Shown: positions 1 through 10,414, numbered from the stretch's first letter. The stretch is DNA of 64,000 bases from Belliella aquatica (GCF_014637795.1 NZ_BMFD01000009.1:93378-157377); one strand, 5' to 3'. Program-made: numbers and translations. The notes: generated by a model from the letters alone, not told the origin.

Positions 1-1413
1 CATTAGGTCGTAAAACCTAATACCCCATTCCATTCCAAATTCTGCAAATTTCTCATCAAGCACTGTTTCAAGCGTAACCATGCTGACAGGCCCTAAACCC
101 GCTCTATTTCTAACCAAATTCACAGCAGCGGTTGCCGAGATTGAGGAAGTATTGGCGCCATTTACAATCGCCTCTGCATGCATCAATAATATTTCTGAGT
201 ATCGTATTACTGTTAGATTCTTGTTTTCTCCATAAGAGAATCTACCTGGAGTCAGCTGTGTGGAAGGTAAATAATGCTTTCCACTCATGAAATTATATCG
301 AGGATGATTGTTGAACACGTCACCATCTGGAGTTACATTAGATATCCAATTAGGCAGGTTAGAATAGTTTGGATCTGACTCTATCTCAGCAATCCCATCA
401 GGAGTAAATATTACAGTCGTTTCTAGACGCGTTCTTTCATTTCTGTCTAACATAAACTTTATGTATTTGGTCGTTGGAGACCAAAAACCCCATCCTTGAG
501 AAGCACCTGCAACAGTAGGTGTCCAACTTGCAGGACCAAAGAAATCCCAAAGATATCTTGTCACAGTACCTGTAGCGGTTCCAAAATCTGAGTATTGAAA
601 TTCAAATACATTTTCTCTATTTAACTTTCCTGGAACTTTGAATAATTGATAATAATCGGGTTCTAAAGCAAATTGATTTGAACTGATGATTTCACTTGTA
701 GCTTCAGCTACTTCTTGCCAGTTTTTCAATTCGAGATTTGCTTGCGCTTTGATCGCAAGGGCTGTTGCTCTAGTCATTCCACCTCTTATATCAGATCTTT
801 GATTTGGATGAACGTTAGGTAAATTAGGAATTGCTTCATCCATTTGAGATGATATATATTCCATAACCTCATCAAAACTCGATAATTCCACATTAAACAA
901 GTCACTTGGCTGTGAGCTATTTGGGATCAAAATTGTTCCCCATAATCTAGCCAATTGAAGTAGCTCGAAAGACTTCATTACCTTAACTTCTGCAATATAT
1001 TGCTCAGCTGTTTCGGCTCTCGCACCAGCTTCTTGATACTTCCTGATCTCCTCCATCGCACCATTCCAATAAAGAATGTCTGTGTACAGATTCAACCAGG
1101 TAGAGTTGTACATCCAAAAGCTTCGGTCATATCTAAAAAGATCTGTCTCTGTCAAAGGAAACTGATCTCCAGCAGGTGTCACATCATCTCCACGTACAGA
1201 GATGATAGGAAATGACTCCCATTGTAGACTATAAAGTTCTGCATATGCTCCATACAAAAGCAAAATCATATTCTCAGATTGAGAATAATTTGTTCCGTCA
1301 GCTATGATCTGATTTTGAAGTGGTTCGTCAAGCAAATCTGAACATGAAGAGATACTAAACATTGCTGCTAGGATCAATGCTAATCCACTTTTTATAAATT
1401 TATTATTTTTCAT
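1..1413 (-). CDS. SusD/RagB-family outer-membrane nutrient-binding lipoprotein (3' end outside window)
   Basis: This is the surface lipoprotein partner of the SusC protein encoded just upstream, expected to cap the SusC channel and bind the substrate. The start at 1413 gives a lipoprotein signal peptide (MKNNKFIKSG then a hydrophobic stretch ending SISSC, the Cys being the lipidated residue). The 471 codons present include the usual helical TPR-like SusD features: an N-terminal LLDEPLQNQI segment, EYISSQMDEAIPNLP in the middle, and near the window edge RYSEILLMHAEA and a GMEWGIRFYDLM segment matching the family's C-terminal E-x-G-x-R-xx-DL motif. Only a small part of the C-terminus should be missing. 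It starts 14 bases after the SusC stop codon, so the two are co-transcribed. The substrate cannot be told from sequence. Confidence 0.93.
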   Translation of the reverse strand, partial: MKNNKFIKSGLALILAAMFSISSCSDLLDEPLQNQIIADGTNYSQSENMILLLYGAYAELYSLQWESFPIISVRGDDVTPAGDQFPLTETDLFRYDRSFWMYNSTWLNLYTDILYWNGAMEEIRKYQEAGARAETAEQYIAEVKVMKSFELLQLARLWGTILIPNSSQPSDLFNVELSSFDEVMEYISSQMDEAIPNLPNVHPNQRSDIRGGMTRATALAIKAQANLELKNWQEVAEATSEIISSNQFALEPDYYQLFKVPGKLNRENVFEFQYSDFGTATGTVTRYLWDFFGPASWTPTVAGASQGWGFWSPTTKYIKFMLDRNERTRLETTVIFTPDGIAEIESDPNYSNLPNWISNVTPDGDVFNNHPRYNFMSGKHYLPSTQLTPGRFSYGENKNLTVIRYSEILLMHAEAIVNGANTSSISATAAVNLVRNRAGLGPVSMVTLETVLDEKFAEFGMEWGIRFYDLM

Positions 1414-1427
1414 GATAGGTCTCCTTT

Positions 1428-4400
1428 TTAAAATTTAACATTTAACCCAACTGTGTAAACTGCAGGAATTGGATAGGTTTGTCTATCTATTCCATCAGCT
1501 ACTTCAGGATTGAAACCATTGTAACTAAACATTGTCAATGGTCTTTCTGCTGTGAAAGAGATTCTTGTTTCCGGCATAGGTAGCCCAAAAAGTAATTTGT
1601 CAATTACCGAATAAGCAACTCGTACGTTTTGAATTCTAAAATAAGAACCATCTTCCACAAAGTAGGAGCTCATATTCTGATTCCATCCTTTTCTCAAACC
1701 TGCTGCAGAAGGGTATTTATTGGAAGTTCCTTCTCCACGCCATAAGTTATCTGCAAGCTCCGCATCGATGTTAGTATCATTGGTAAAAATGATTTCACCT
1801 CTTTTTCTATTGAGGATACTGAATCCAGATTGTCCTTGAAATAGCGCTGAAAAATCCCAGTTCTTATATCTAAATCCAGCATTCAAACCATAAGTAAGCT
1901 CAGGTAAGAATGATCCTAAAACAGTTCTATCTAAATCATTGACAATACCATCTCCGTTCAAATCTCTAAATTTGAAATCACCTGGTTGAAAATTATTTTC
2001 TGCTATAAATTCTGGAGAATAACCGCTGTTATCAATATCAGCTTGATTTTGGAAAACTCCGTCAACTTCATATCCGAAGAAAGCTCTAAATGGCTGTCCT
2101 ACAATAGACCTCTGACGAAACTCAGCAGAGCCTCCATCCAAATACTCCGGTCCTCCCAAGCTTAAAACAGAATTTTTCAAAGTAGCGAGGTTACCAGAAA
2201 CATAATAAGAGAAATTTTCAGTGACTTGATCATCCCATCCTAAGGTAATTTCTAAACCTTGATTTCTAATCTGTCCCACACTTCTTCTTTCCAATGCTCT
2301 GAATACAGGAGGTATAATTTGGACTGCTAGATTTCTTGTATCTCGAATAAAGTAATCTGCATCTAAAGACAATCTGTCATTTAAAAATCTTGCATTCACA
2401 CCAATATTCGTCTCAACAGTTGTTTCCCATCTGTCTATCAAATCAAAAGTTGGGTTTAGTCTTCTCCCAAACAACAAAGCATTATTGATTGCAACACTGT
2501 TTTCTTGGAAAGTAGGTCTTCCAACTGATGGGTTTATTGCATCATTCCCCAATTGACCCCAAGAAGCTCTAAATTTCAAGAAATCAACACCACTAACGTT
2601 AAAGAATTTCTCAGATGTCACTACCCAACCTGCTCCAAAAGTTGCGAAATTACCCCACTTCTCCTGAAATTTATTATTCCCATCTCTTCTTAAAGTAGCG
2701 TAAAGTAAATATCTGTCATCATAGTTATAGGCAACTCTACCAAAATAAGAAAGGAAGTTTAATTTGGCTCCACCATCTCCGATTCCGTTTAAATTGAAAT
2801 TTGTAGAATTCGACAAATACCAAAATTGCTCTTGGTCTCTATTTGGGTCTGGATTCAAACCTTGTCCAGCTGCAAAAAGTACCTCGTTGTATTCACTTCT
2901 GAAAGATTGACCTAAAACAGCTGTAAAGCTATGCTTGCCAAATCCGTCTGTGTAGGTAAAGAAATTATCTACTATTTGATTGTAAGCAGCAAAATTCCTT
3001 CTACTCATTCCTGACTGATTTTCAGTCACACCATCGTTATAGGAGAAATTCACACTTCTGGAATTGATTACATCGATACTGTAATTATATGCCGTTCTGA
3101 ATTTCAATTTGTTAGGAATAATTTCAAAATCTGCATAGAAATTACCCATCACCTTCGCTACGTTGTTTCTGTTGTCCGAATAAAGCAAGCTATAGAAAGG
3201 ATTTTGGTTTCCTCTATAGCCAAGCTGCTGGGCATTTGAAAGACCAAAAGGCTCAGCGGCTGTATTCAACTGATCATAAACAGGAAGGATCGGAACAGCA
3301 AAATATGATCTAAACCAAGCTCCGTTGTCTGCATTATATTGTCTCGCTGTACTGAGGTTGATATTTCCTCCTACAGAAAGCCAATCTCTTAAATCAGAAT
3401 CCAATTTAACTCTAAAATTTAACCTCTTATATTCATTTCTTGTGTCATTCAATAGACCTTGTTGTTCGAAGTAGCTCCCACCTATAGAATAACGTGTTCT
3501 ATCACCTCCCCCATTGAAAGTAAGTGAGTGATTCTGAATAGATGCAGGACTCATGATTTGTGAATACCAATCTGTATTGACATTTGGTAAACTTGGATCA
3601 ATTCTACTTCTTCCATAACGTTGTATAGCATTGTTTACAAAAGCAATGTCAGGTGCACTTCCTGTTTCATTTATATATCCCACAAATTGCTGGGCATTAG
3701 CCATTCTTAGGACGTTTTGTGGATTTTGAATTCCCACATAACCATCATATATAATTTCAGCTTTTTGATTGTATTCACCCGATCTAGTTTCTATCAAAAC
3801 TACTCCATTGGCTGCTCTCACACCATAAATTGCGGCAGCAGAGGCATCCTTAAGGATTGAAATATTTTCGATGTCTCCAGGGTTGAGGAAATCTATATTA
3901 TCAAAAAACATCCCATCAACCACGTAAAGCGGCGCTCCTCCTCCTTCAAATGATCCAACACCCCTAACTCTTACAGTTGGTGATGCGCCTGGTGCACCGT
4001 TAGAAACAATTTGGACCCCTGCTACCCGACCTTGTAATGATTGCATAGCTTGAGCATTAGGTGTCTTGACAATGTCCTCCGTTTTGACGGTTGAAATTGA
4101 AGATGTTAAATCTCTCTCCCTCTGTGTACCATATCCGATGACGACCACTTCATCCAAAGAGCTTTGGTCTTCTCGCATTTGAACATTTATAATATTGGAA
4201 TTGCCAACTACAAAACTCTGCTTTTCAAAGCCAACAAAAGAAAAAACTAGCGTTTGCCCTTCTTCTACCGTAATGGAATATTTACCATCCATATCGGTGA
4301 CTGCTCCTCTTGTTGTTCCTTCTATCACTACAGTTACTCCAGCTAAAGGTTCCCCCAAAGGGTCAACTACAGTGCCTGAAATAGTGATTTCTTCTGCGAT

Positions 4401-4796
4401 AGTAACCGCCTTGTTAAGACTTTTTCTATCTCTTTTGACATCAATACTATTGTTGATTTGGCGAAATGACAAAGAAGTCTGTCTCGCTACTTCAATCAAA
4501 AATGACTCAACGGTTCCTGAATTCTTTGAAATCAAAATTTCTGAATCAAGATTTATATTTTTCCTATCAAAAGAAAAAGAGTATGGAGTAAGAAGTTCTA
4601 CTTGATTGAAGAATTGACCTAGACTTTGACTCCCTTTGTTTACCTCAACGTTTACTTGATCAATTGGCTTGTATTGACCATTTGCGGCGCTTGCAAAAAC
4701 AAAATTGAACGTCAATAACTGAAATGCAAATCCATATATGAAATATTTGGAAAACATATAAATGACATTAGTTAAATTTTTTTTCATATTTTTCAT
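1428..4796 (-). CDS. SusC/RagA-family TonB-linked outer-membrane transporter with STN signalling domain
   Basis: A 1122-residue TonB-dependent transporter of the SusC type. In order: signal peptide (about 1-40), a secretin/TonB N-terminal (STN) domain (about 60-115), a carboxypeptidase D regulatory-like domain (about 135-215, starting TISGTVVDPLGEPLAG), a plug domain with GYGTQRERDLTSSIS, LYVVDGMFFDNI and ILKDASAAAIYG, and a long beta barrel ending in a terminal Phe (VGLNVKF). The STN domain is the part that, in related systems, contacts a FecR anti-sigma factor in the periplasm. FecR and an ECF sigma gene lie directly upstream on the same strand, so uptake and signalling are probably coupled. 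A second ATG nine bases inside is also possible as the start. The substrate is unknown. Confidence 0.96.
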   Translation of the reverse strand: MKNMKKNLTNVIYMFSKYFIYGFAFQLLTFNFVFASAANGQYKPIDQVNVEVNKGSQSLGQFFNQVELLTPYSFSFDRKNINLDSEILISKNSGTVESFLIEVARQTSLSFRQINNSIDVKRDRKSLNKAVTIAEEITISGTVVDPLGEPLAGVTVVIEGTTRGAVTDMDGKYSITVEEGQTLVFSFVGFEKQSFVVGNSNIINVQMREDQSSLDEVVVIGYGTQRERDLTSSISTVKTEDIVKTPNAQAMQSLQGRVAGVQIVSNGAPGASPTVRVRGVGSFEGGGAPLYVVDGMFFDNIDFLNPGDIENISILKDASAAAIYGVRAANGVVLIETRSGEYNQKAEIIYDGYVGIQNPQNVLRMANAQQFVGYINETGSAPDIAFVNNAIQRYGRSRIDPSLPNVNTDWYSQIMSPASIQNHSLTFNGGGDRTRYSIGGSYFEQQGLLNDTRNEYKRLNFRVKLDSDLRDWLSVGGNINLSTARQYNADNGAWFRSYFAVPILPVYDQLNTAAEPFGLSNAQQLGYRGNQNPFYSLLYSDNRNNVAKVMGNFYADFEIIPNKLKFRTAYNYSIDVINSRSVNFSYNDGVTENQSGMSRRNFAAYNQIVDNFFTYTDGFGKHSFTAVLGQSFRSEYNEVLFAAGQGLNPDPNRDQEQFWYLSNSTNFNLNGIGDGGAKLNFLSYFGRVAYNYDDRYLLYATLRRDGNNKFQEKWGNFATFGAGWVVTSEKFFNVSGVDFLKFRASWGQLGNDAINPSVGRPTFQENSVAINNALLFGRRLNPTFDLIDRWETTVETNIGVNARFLNDRLSLDADYFIRDTRNLAVQIIPPVFRALERRSVGQIRNQGLEITLGWDDQVTENFSYYVSGNLATLKNSVLSLGGPEYLDGGSAEFRQRSIVGQPFRAFFGYEVDGVFQNQADIDNSGYSPEFIAENNFQPGDFKFRDLNGDGIVNDLDRTVLGSFLPELTYGLNAGFRYKNWDFSALFQGQSGFSILNRKRGEIIFTNDTNIDAELADNLWRGEGTSNKYPSAAGLRKGWNQNMSSYFVEDGSYFRIQNVRVAYSVIDKLLFGLPMPETRISFTAERPLTMFSYNGFNPEVADGIDRQTYPIPAVYTVGLNVKF

Positions 4797-4942
4797 GGTT
4801 TATTGAATTGAACGATTCGATAGCTAGGTCTGATGATGATTCCATTCCCCAATGTTTTTTGTCATCAAAACCTAAACTAGGCCGGTAGATATTCATTATC
4901 TATTGGCCTTCTTTTTACTCTTGGTGTATCTTTATCATAGTT

Positions 4943-5962
4943 CTAAAATTTAATTTTCACTTGTTTTTCTTTTATTTCAAACTCAAAATCCTCAACATAC
5001 GACATGCTTTTAAGCACCAACTCTAGTGATTGATTTTTGTACTCTCCTGAAAAATTCCATTTCACATTCTTCGTGTTTTCAAAGGAAAATTCAACGCCAT
5101 ACCACTCTATCAATTTCTGGATGACTTCATCGAAAGTATTATTCTCAAAAACAAGCTTGCCCTCTTTCCAAGCAATCTCACTTTCTATTTCGAAATTTCT
5201 AATTTCAAAATTTTTAGAAGTCTTGTTAATTAAGATTTGCTCGGTCGGTTGAAGAATTTTATTTTCTATGTTTAATTCCATGTCTTCAATAGCTACAATT
5301 CCAGTTATTAAAGATATTTTTAGTTTGTCTTTTGATTTACTGTTGATATTAAATGATGTCCCTATAGCTGTGGTTATACTATTATTCGTTATGACTTTAA
5401 ATGGCTTATTTTCATCTTTTGCAACTTCAAAATAGCCTTCTCCGATCAACTCCACTGTTCTTGTCGAATCATCAAAAAGCGAAGGAAAAGCTAATTTGCT
5501 GTTTGAATTCAACCAAACTCGCGTCCCATCAGGCAGTGCAAAACTAAGCTTCTCTCCAAGGCCTGCAGCTTTTTCAAGATAGGCAATGTTGCTTTTTACT
5601 GGTATCTCTTCATTCCTAGGATAGAAATACCAAGACAACAAAATCCCAAGAACAAAAACTGCCGCTACTTTAAATAATATGCGGACGTCAAATAGGGATT
5701 TCTCCTTGATGACTATTTGATTCTTGTCCGAATAAGCAGTTTCTTTCAAAATCTCAGACAAGATTTGATTTTCCAATTCTTTACTCGGAGCTTTGTTTTC
5801 AAACTTGATCCCCCTTACCAACTCTCTTGCCTCTGTCAAAGCCTGCAAAGACTCTGGGTTTGCTTCCAACCAATTTTTCCAATAAATCTCTAGGTCTTCA
5901 TCTGATGATTTTACCCAGCGGATAAATTCCGGATTCATTAAAAAAAACTCTCTTGTATACAT
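4943..5962 (-). CDS. FecR-family anti-sigma factor
   Basis: A 339-residue single-pass inner-membrane protein that in this family holds an ECF sigma factor and relays a signal from the STN domain of a TonB transporter. The N-terminal cytoplasmic part (about 1-90) has the FecR-type WLEANPES segment; a membrane segment follows at about 90-112 (KVAAVFVLGILLSWYF). The periplasmic FecR domain shows LPDGTRVWLNSNSKLAFPS and VELIGEGYFEVAKDENKPF, both typical, and the C-terminal DUF4974-like part ends with VLKSMSYVEDFEFEIKEKQV. It lies 146 bases before susC and 270 bases after the sigma gene. An internal ATG at codon 9 is an alternative start. Confidence 0.95.
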   Translation of the reverse strand: MYTREFFLMNPEFIRWVKSSDEDLEIYWKNWLEANPESLQALTEARELVRGIKFENKAPSKELENQILSEILKETAYSDKNQIVIKEKSLFDVRILFKVAAVFVLGILLSWYFYPRNEEIPVKSNIAYLEKAAGLGEKLSFALPDGTRVWLNSNSKLAFPSLFDDSTRTVELIGEGYFEVAKDENKPFKVITNNSITTAIGTSFNINSKSKDKLKISLITGIVAIEDMELNIENKILQPTEQILINKTSKNFEIRNFEIESEIAWKEGKLVFENNTFDEVIQKLIEWYGVEFSFENTKNVKWNFSGEYKNQSLELVLKSMSYVEDFEFEIKEKQVKIKF

Positions 5963-6232
5963 GTATGATGTGTGTTAATTACTTTAAAAAAGCCCCTTTT
6001 AAGTGTAAAGACAAAAATGTATGAAATGACACCATCGTTTTTGAAAAAAAAATTTATAACAGGGTTACAGTAATGACGCAGTTATGAAAATTCATGTTCT
6101 CAGAGATGCGTTTAAAATGATTAAGTATAGAAATACAAAAGCATCCTCAGCTCCAAAGAGAGTACTTAGTTAAATTAAATGGGTTCTGATAAAAAATAAT
6201 ATGCTTAAAATTTCAAATAGGATTAACCTTTT

Positions 6233-6835
6233 TCACAAAATATTCCTCAAAAAAGCTAAGGATCTATAAATCAAATTTCTTACTGATTTGATATTGTCTA
6301 AGTTCATAATCTCTTGGATTTCTTTATAGGTCATCCCTTCATAAAAATAATAATAGACAACCTCTTTTTTCCGTGGACTTAGCTGTTGAATCGCTTTTGT
6401 TAGTTTTTTTGACTTTTCCTCATCAATTTGTCTGTTGATCAACAACTCCTCTGGAGAAAAACTAAAATCGAAAAAATAATTAGAATCAATATGTTCCAAA
6501 TTTGAATACCACTTTTTTTCCTCTTTAATCAACTTTCTTTTAATACACTTAAAAAGGTAGAACTTTATAGAAGTGGTTTGTCCTAATTTTAATCTGTTTT
6601 TTCTCAGTTCAATAAATAAATCTTGAATTGCATCTTTCACCATAGCTTCAGAATTGCAAATTTTGAATCCATATGCAAATAGATTATCAAAATGCATCTG
6701 ATAAATAGAAATAAAAGCAGATTCATTTCCCATTCTAAAAGCATCCCAAATGTCAGAGTCGGATGTTTTGCTTACAGATGGTGAATCGTTTGCTGGAAAA
6801 ATATTGTAATAATAGGGTTTATTTTCATTTACCAT
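6233..6835 (-). CDS. ECF RNA polymerase sigma-70 factor
   Basis: A 200-residue ECF sigma factor with region 2 (about 27-95, containing FRMGNESAFISIYQMHFDNLF and a KDAIQDLFIELRKN helix) and region 4 (about 140-195, LSPRKKEVVYYYFYEGMTYKEI followed by the recognition helix). It belongs with the downstream FecR and SusC/SusD genes as the cytoplasmic end of a trans-envelope signalling chain, probably activating susC/susD expression (inference from gene order). It is transcribed divergently from the YfcC-like carrier at 6954. Confidence 0.94.
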   Translation of the reverse strand: MVNENKPYYYNIFPANDSPSVSKTSDSDIWDAFRMGNESAFISIYQMHFDNLFAYGFKICNSEAMVKDAIQDLFIELRKNRLKLGQTTSIKFYLFKCIKRKLIKEEKKWYSNLEHIDSNYFFDFSFSPEELLINRQIDEEKSKKLTKAIQQLSPRKKEVVYYYFYEGMTYKEIQEIMNLDNIKSVRNLIYRSLAFLRNIL

Positions 6836-6953
6836 AATCTTGGGGATTATAACAAATTTAATTTTGAATAAAATTAGTCATTTAATTTATAATTTGAGAC
6901 CATAAGACATTAAAACAATTAATTTTAAGGATCATTTGTTCCTTTCCCAAGCT

Positions 6954-8285
6954 ATGAAACTTTCATTTCCACACCCTATGATTATTATGCTGGCCTTTGT
7001 TGGTTTGGCAACTATACTTACCTATATCATCCCTGCTGGCTCTTTTGATAGGATATTGGATGAGGGGACGGATAGGGAGATCGTCGTGGAAGGAAGTTTC
7101 AAATATGTTGAAAAATCTCCCGTAAGTATAGGAAAGGCTTTTTTAAATGTACCTGAAGGAATTATAGAAGGTGCCGAAGTGGTGGTATTGATTCTGATTA
7201 TTGGCGGAGCATTTTATGTAGTGGATAAAACAGGGGCATTTCAAGCTGGATTGGAAAGCTTAATCTTTCGTTTCGATAAAGCCAAGGCTGGACTCCTTGC
7301 GATTGTGGGAGTTCTCTTCGGTACTGCAGGAGCACTTAATGGACTACAAGAAGAGATCATTGCTATGGTGCCCGTTTTGATGATCTTGACAAAAAGAATT
7401 GGCTATACCAAAATTGCTGGAGTTGCAATTAGTTTAGGGGCAGCTTTGATAGGCGGATCTTTTGGACCCTCCAATCCATTTTCAGTAATCATTGCACAAA
7501 AAGTTGCTGAAGTACCTGTTTTCTCTGGAGGTATGTATAGAATGGTTTTCCTAAATTTAGCATTGAGTTTTTGGATCATCTACATCATCCGAACAGGAAA
7601 AGATCAAAACAACCTTGAACCAATAAAAAGTGATAAGCCAGCAAAATTATCGAATTCTCATAGCATTATACTTTTACTTGTTGCTTTGACATTTACAGTT
7701 ATGATCTATGGCTTGACCAATTGGGAATGGGACTACAATGAAATGTCTGCAATCTTCTTCGCAATGGGTTTAGCCGCAGGTATTATTGGTAAATTAGGAA
7801 TCAATGGGACAGCTCGTGCCTATTCCGAGGGATTTGCAGAGTTGGTTTTTGCAGGGATTATTGTGGGACTTGCTAGGAGTATTTATCTCGTCCTTCAAGA
7901 GGGTCAAATCATTGACACGGTTATCTATGGTTTATTTAATCCATTAGAAAATTTACCACTCGCACTTTCAGCATTTGGTATGATGCTCGCTCAAGCTATT
8001 TTACATATACCTGTTCCAAGTACTTCGGGACAAGCAGTTTTGACTATGCCACTGTTGACCCCCATTGCAGATTTGATCGGAATATCGAGACAGGTCGTTG
8101 TATTAGCATATCAATACGGCGCTGGAATCATGGATATGGTCACCCCGAGTAATGGAGGCTTGATGGCGATTTTGGCAGCAGCAGGGATTTCTTACAAGGA
8201 GTGGATTCAATATGCTTGGAAGCCAATCTTGGTACTTTTTATTATCGCCTCGACGTCAGTCATCCTCGGTATTTACCTCTTATAA
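6954..8285 (+). CDS. YfcC/DcuC-family inner-membrane carrier
   Basis: A polytopic inner-membrane protein of about 443 residues, matching the YfcC / C4-dicarboxylate anaerobic carrier family. It starts MKLSFPHPMIIMLAFVGL followed by IIPAGSFDR, a typical beginning of the family. Inside are VNVPEG-like FLNVPEGIIEGAEVV, the conserved LNGLQEEIIAMVP segment, GGSFGPSNPFSVIIAQ, and near the end HIPVPSTSGQAVLTMPLL and DMVTPSNGGLMAILAAA, the paired loops thought to line the transport path. About ten to twelve membrane segments are visible. A TTG at 6936 would add six residues and sits close behind AAGGA, but the ATG at 6954 fits the family better. Substrate unknown; family members are linked to carboxylates and basic amino acids. 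Confidence 0.9.
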   Translation: MKLSFPHPMIIMLAFVGLATILTYIIPAGSFDRILDEGTDREIVVEGSFKYVEKSPVSIGKAFLNVPEGIIEGAEVVVLILIIGGAFYVVDKTGAFQAGLESLIFRFDKAKAGLLAIVGVLFGTAGALNGLQEEIIAMVPVLMILTKRIGYTKIAGVAISLGAALIGGSFGPSNPFSVIIAQKVAEVPVFSGGMYRMVFLNLALSFWIIYIIRTGKDQNNLEPIKSDKPAKLSNSHSIILLLVALTFTVMIYGLTNWEWDYNEMSAIFFAMGLAAGIIGKLGINGTARAYSEGFAELVFAGIIVGLARSIYLVLQEGQIIDTVIYGLFNPLENLPLALSAFGMMLAQAILHIPVPSTSGQAVLTMPLLTPIADLIGISRQVVVLAYQYGAGIMDMVTPSNGGLMAILAAAGISYKEWIQYAWKPILVLFIIASTSVILGIYLL

Positions 8286-8373
8286 GTACTTGAATATTTA
8301 GTATTTATATTTGTTTTTACTAACTTTAAGGAGGTTCTAATTATATTTTCTAACCTAAATAAATTTTTAAGAA

Positions 8374-9408
8374 ATGAAACAAGTAGCCATACTATCCATC
8401 GATGGAGGTGGAATCAGAGGGATAATCCCAGGAACAATTTTAGAATTGATTGAAGAAAAAATCCAAGAAAAAACCCAAAATCCACAAGCTCGAGTTGTGG
8501 ATTACATTGATTTTGTCGCTGGTACCAGCACGGGAGGAATTTTGGGTTGTGGAATGCTTATGCCTGATGAAATTGATCCGACAAGGCCCAAATTTACCAT
8601 GAAAGAAGTAGTCAACCTTTACCTTGAAAATGGTCAATCTATCTTCAGCAAATCACTTGGGCACAAATTAAAATCTGTTTTTGGAATTCGAGAAGAAAAA
8701 TATCCAAATACAAATTTGAAAAAAGCTTTACAAACTTATTTTGGTGATGTGTATTTAAGTGAATTGATGAAGCCGTGTCTTTTTACTTCATATGACATAG
8801 AAAGTAGGAAAGCAAAGTTTTTCAAACATGGATACGCATGCCAAGATGAAACACATGATTTTTATGTCAAGGATCTTGCCTTGGCCACAGCTGCTGCTCC
8901 TACTTATTTTGAAGCAGCATTAATCCAATCCAGATTTGGCTCAAAATATCCATTGATAGACGGCGGTGTTTTTGCGAATAATCCTGCAATGTGTGCTTAT
9001 GCAGAAGCTAGAAAATGTACTTTTGGAGATATTGTTAATCCAACATCTAAAAATATGTTGATGCTGTCTCTTGGAACTGGTTCTGTCAAAGAAGAAATCC
9101 CATACAGCAAAGCAAAGAATTTTGGACTAGCACAATGGATAAAACCTCTTATTGACGTCATGATGTCTGGGAATTCTGAGACGGTTTCGCATCAACTAGA
9201 ATGGCTTTTTGATGCAGGTAATAATAATGAAGGATTCATCCGAATTGAACCTGAACTGATTCACGCAAAACCTACCATGGATGACGCTAGCAAATCAAAT
9301 ATGAAAGCGCTGAGAGAAGATGCTATCCGATATGTCAAAGATAATTCCATGAAAATCAATAATCTTGTAGATAAACTTATCAAAAATCAATCTTATGAAG
9401 ATCAATGA
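8374..9408 (+). CDS. patatin-like phospholipase
   Basis: A 344-residue patatin-type lipid acyl hydrolase using a Ser/Asp dyad. The oxyanion motif is SIDGGGIRG (residues 8-16), the nucleophile elbow is GTSTGG with Ser52, and the Asp is in DGGVFANNPA (Asp196). The length and the ALATAAAPTYFEA segment match the plant-patatin-like subgroup, which also includes CapV-type effectors. No cyclase, ubiquitin-like or other defence gene is adjacent, so a housekeeping role in phospholipid turnover is the more likely reading. There is no signal peptide; the enzyme should be cytoplasmic. The 3' end overlaps the next gene by 14 bases, which suggests the two are translated from one transcript. Confidence 0.93.
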   Translation: MKQVAILSIDGGGIRGIIPGTILELIEEKIQEKTQNPQARVVDYIDFVAGTSTGGILGCGMLMPDEIDPTRPKFTMKEVVNLYLENGQSIFSKSLGHKLKSVFGIREEKYPNTNLKKALQTYFGDVYLSELMKPCLFTSYDIESRKAKFFKHGYACQDETHDFYVKDLALATAAAPTYFEAALIQSRFGSKYPLIDGGVFANNPAMCAYAEARKCTFGDIVNPTSKNMLMLSLGTGSVKEEIPYSKAKNFGLAQWIKPLIDVMMSGNSETVSHQLEWLFDAGNNNEGFIRIEPELIHAKPTMDDASKSNMKALREDAIRYVKDNSMKINNLVDKLIKNQSYEDQ

Positions 9409-10414
9409 TCTTGAACCTTTAATCCCATACCATCCAGCCAACTCAAGATATGAAAATATGTCATACAGAAGAACTGGAAATAGTGGTCTATTACTTCCTG
9501 AGATTTCCCTTGGTCTTTGGCATAACTTTGGGCACAATGCTGATTTCACCAGTGCCAGAAAAATACTTCGTCAAGCATTTGATTTAGGAATTACCCATTT
9601 TGATCTAGCTAATAATTATGGACCTCCTTATGGTTCTGCAGAAGAGACTTTTGGCAGAATTATGAAAAAGGATTTTGAAATGTATCGAGATGAATTAATT
9701 ATTTCTACCAAAGCAGGTTGGGATATGTGGCCTGGTCCTTATGGGAATTTTGGCTCCAAAAAATATCTTATTGCCTCACTCGATCAAAGTTTAAAAAGAA
9801 TGGGTTTAGACTATGTAGATATTTTTTATCATCACCGTCCTGATCCAGACACTCCATTGGAGGAAACAATGGGTGCGCTAGACCAGATTGTGAAACAAGG
9901 AAAAGCACTCTACGTCGGAATATCCCAATATAGTGCTGAAGATACACTTAAGGCTTCCAAGATTTTGCGAAGTCTGGGAACACCTTGTTTGATTCATCAG
10001 CCGAGATACAGCATGATGGATCGATGGGCTGAAGGTGGCCTTTTAGACACTTTAGAAAATGAAGGGATTGGCGCAATTGCTTTCTCTCCTCTAGAACAGG
10101 GGATTTTGACAAATAAATACCTGAAAGGAATTCCCGAAGATAGCAGAATTGCTAAAGATGGAAGGTATATACAAGAAGACAAAATTACCCCAAAGCTCAT
10201 CAGTAAAATCGAGGCTTTAAATAATCTCGCTTTAAAAAGAGATCAATCATTAGCCCAGATGGCAATTTCTTGGCTCCTCAAAGATACGAGAATTACTTCT
10301 GTCCTAGTGGGGGTCAGCAAAGCAAGCCAACTTAAAGACAATGTGGGAGCCTTGTTAAATACTAATTTTTCGAGTGAGGAGATTCAAGCAATTGATAAGA
10401 TTCTTGAAAAATGA
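9395..10414 (+). CDS. yghZ: YghZ-type aldo/keto reductase (L-glyceraldehyde 3-phosphate reductase family)
   Basis: A 339-residue NADPH-dependent aldo/keto reductase very close to Escherichia coli YghZ, which reduces L-glyceraldehyde 3-phosphate and also methylglyoxal. Strong matches include SLGLWHNFGH, LGITHFDLANNYGPP, ISTKAGWDMWPGPYG, SLDQSLKRMGLDYVDIFY and LIHQPRYSMMDRW. The catalytic tetrad is visible as Asp70, Tyr75, Lys106 and the His of FYHHRPD. The first ATG, which overlaps the patatin gene, is preferred over the internal one at 9458 because the NSRYENMSYR segment before the latter aligns with the YghZ N-terminus. A role in removing reactive aldehydes is inferred from the family. Confidence 0.95.
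   Translation: MKINDLEPLIPYHPANSRYENMSYRRTGNSGLLLPEISLGLWHNFGHNADFTSARKILRQAFDLGITHFDLANNYGPPYGSAEETFGRIMKKDFEMYRDELIISTKAGWDMWPGPYGNFGSKKYLIASLDQSLKRMGLDYVDIFYHHRPDPDTPLEETMGALDQIVKQGKALYVGISQYSAEDTLKASKILRSLGTPCLIHQPRYSMMDRWAEGGLLDTLENEGIGAIAFSPLEQGILTNKYLKGIPEDSRIAKDGRYIQEDKITPKLISKIEALNNLALKRDQSLAQMAISWLLKDTRITSVLVGVSKASQLKDNVGALLNTNFSSEEIQAIDKILEK

Noticed and set aside
8374..9408. Patatin as a CBASS-type (CapV) defence effector
   Set aside because: The sequence is patatin-like, but no nucleotide cyclase or other defence gene is adjacent; its overlap is with an aldo/keto reductase gene.
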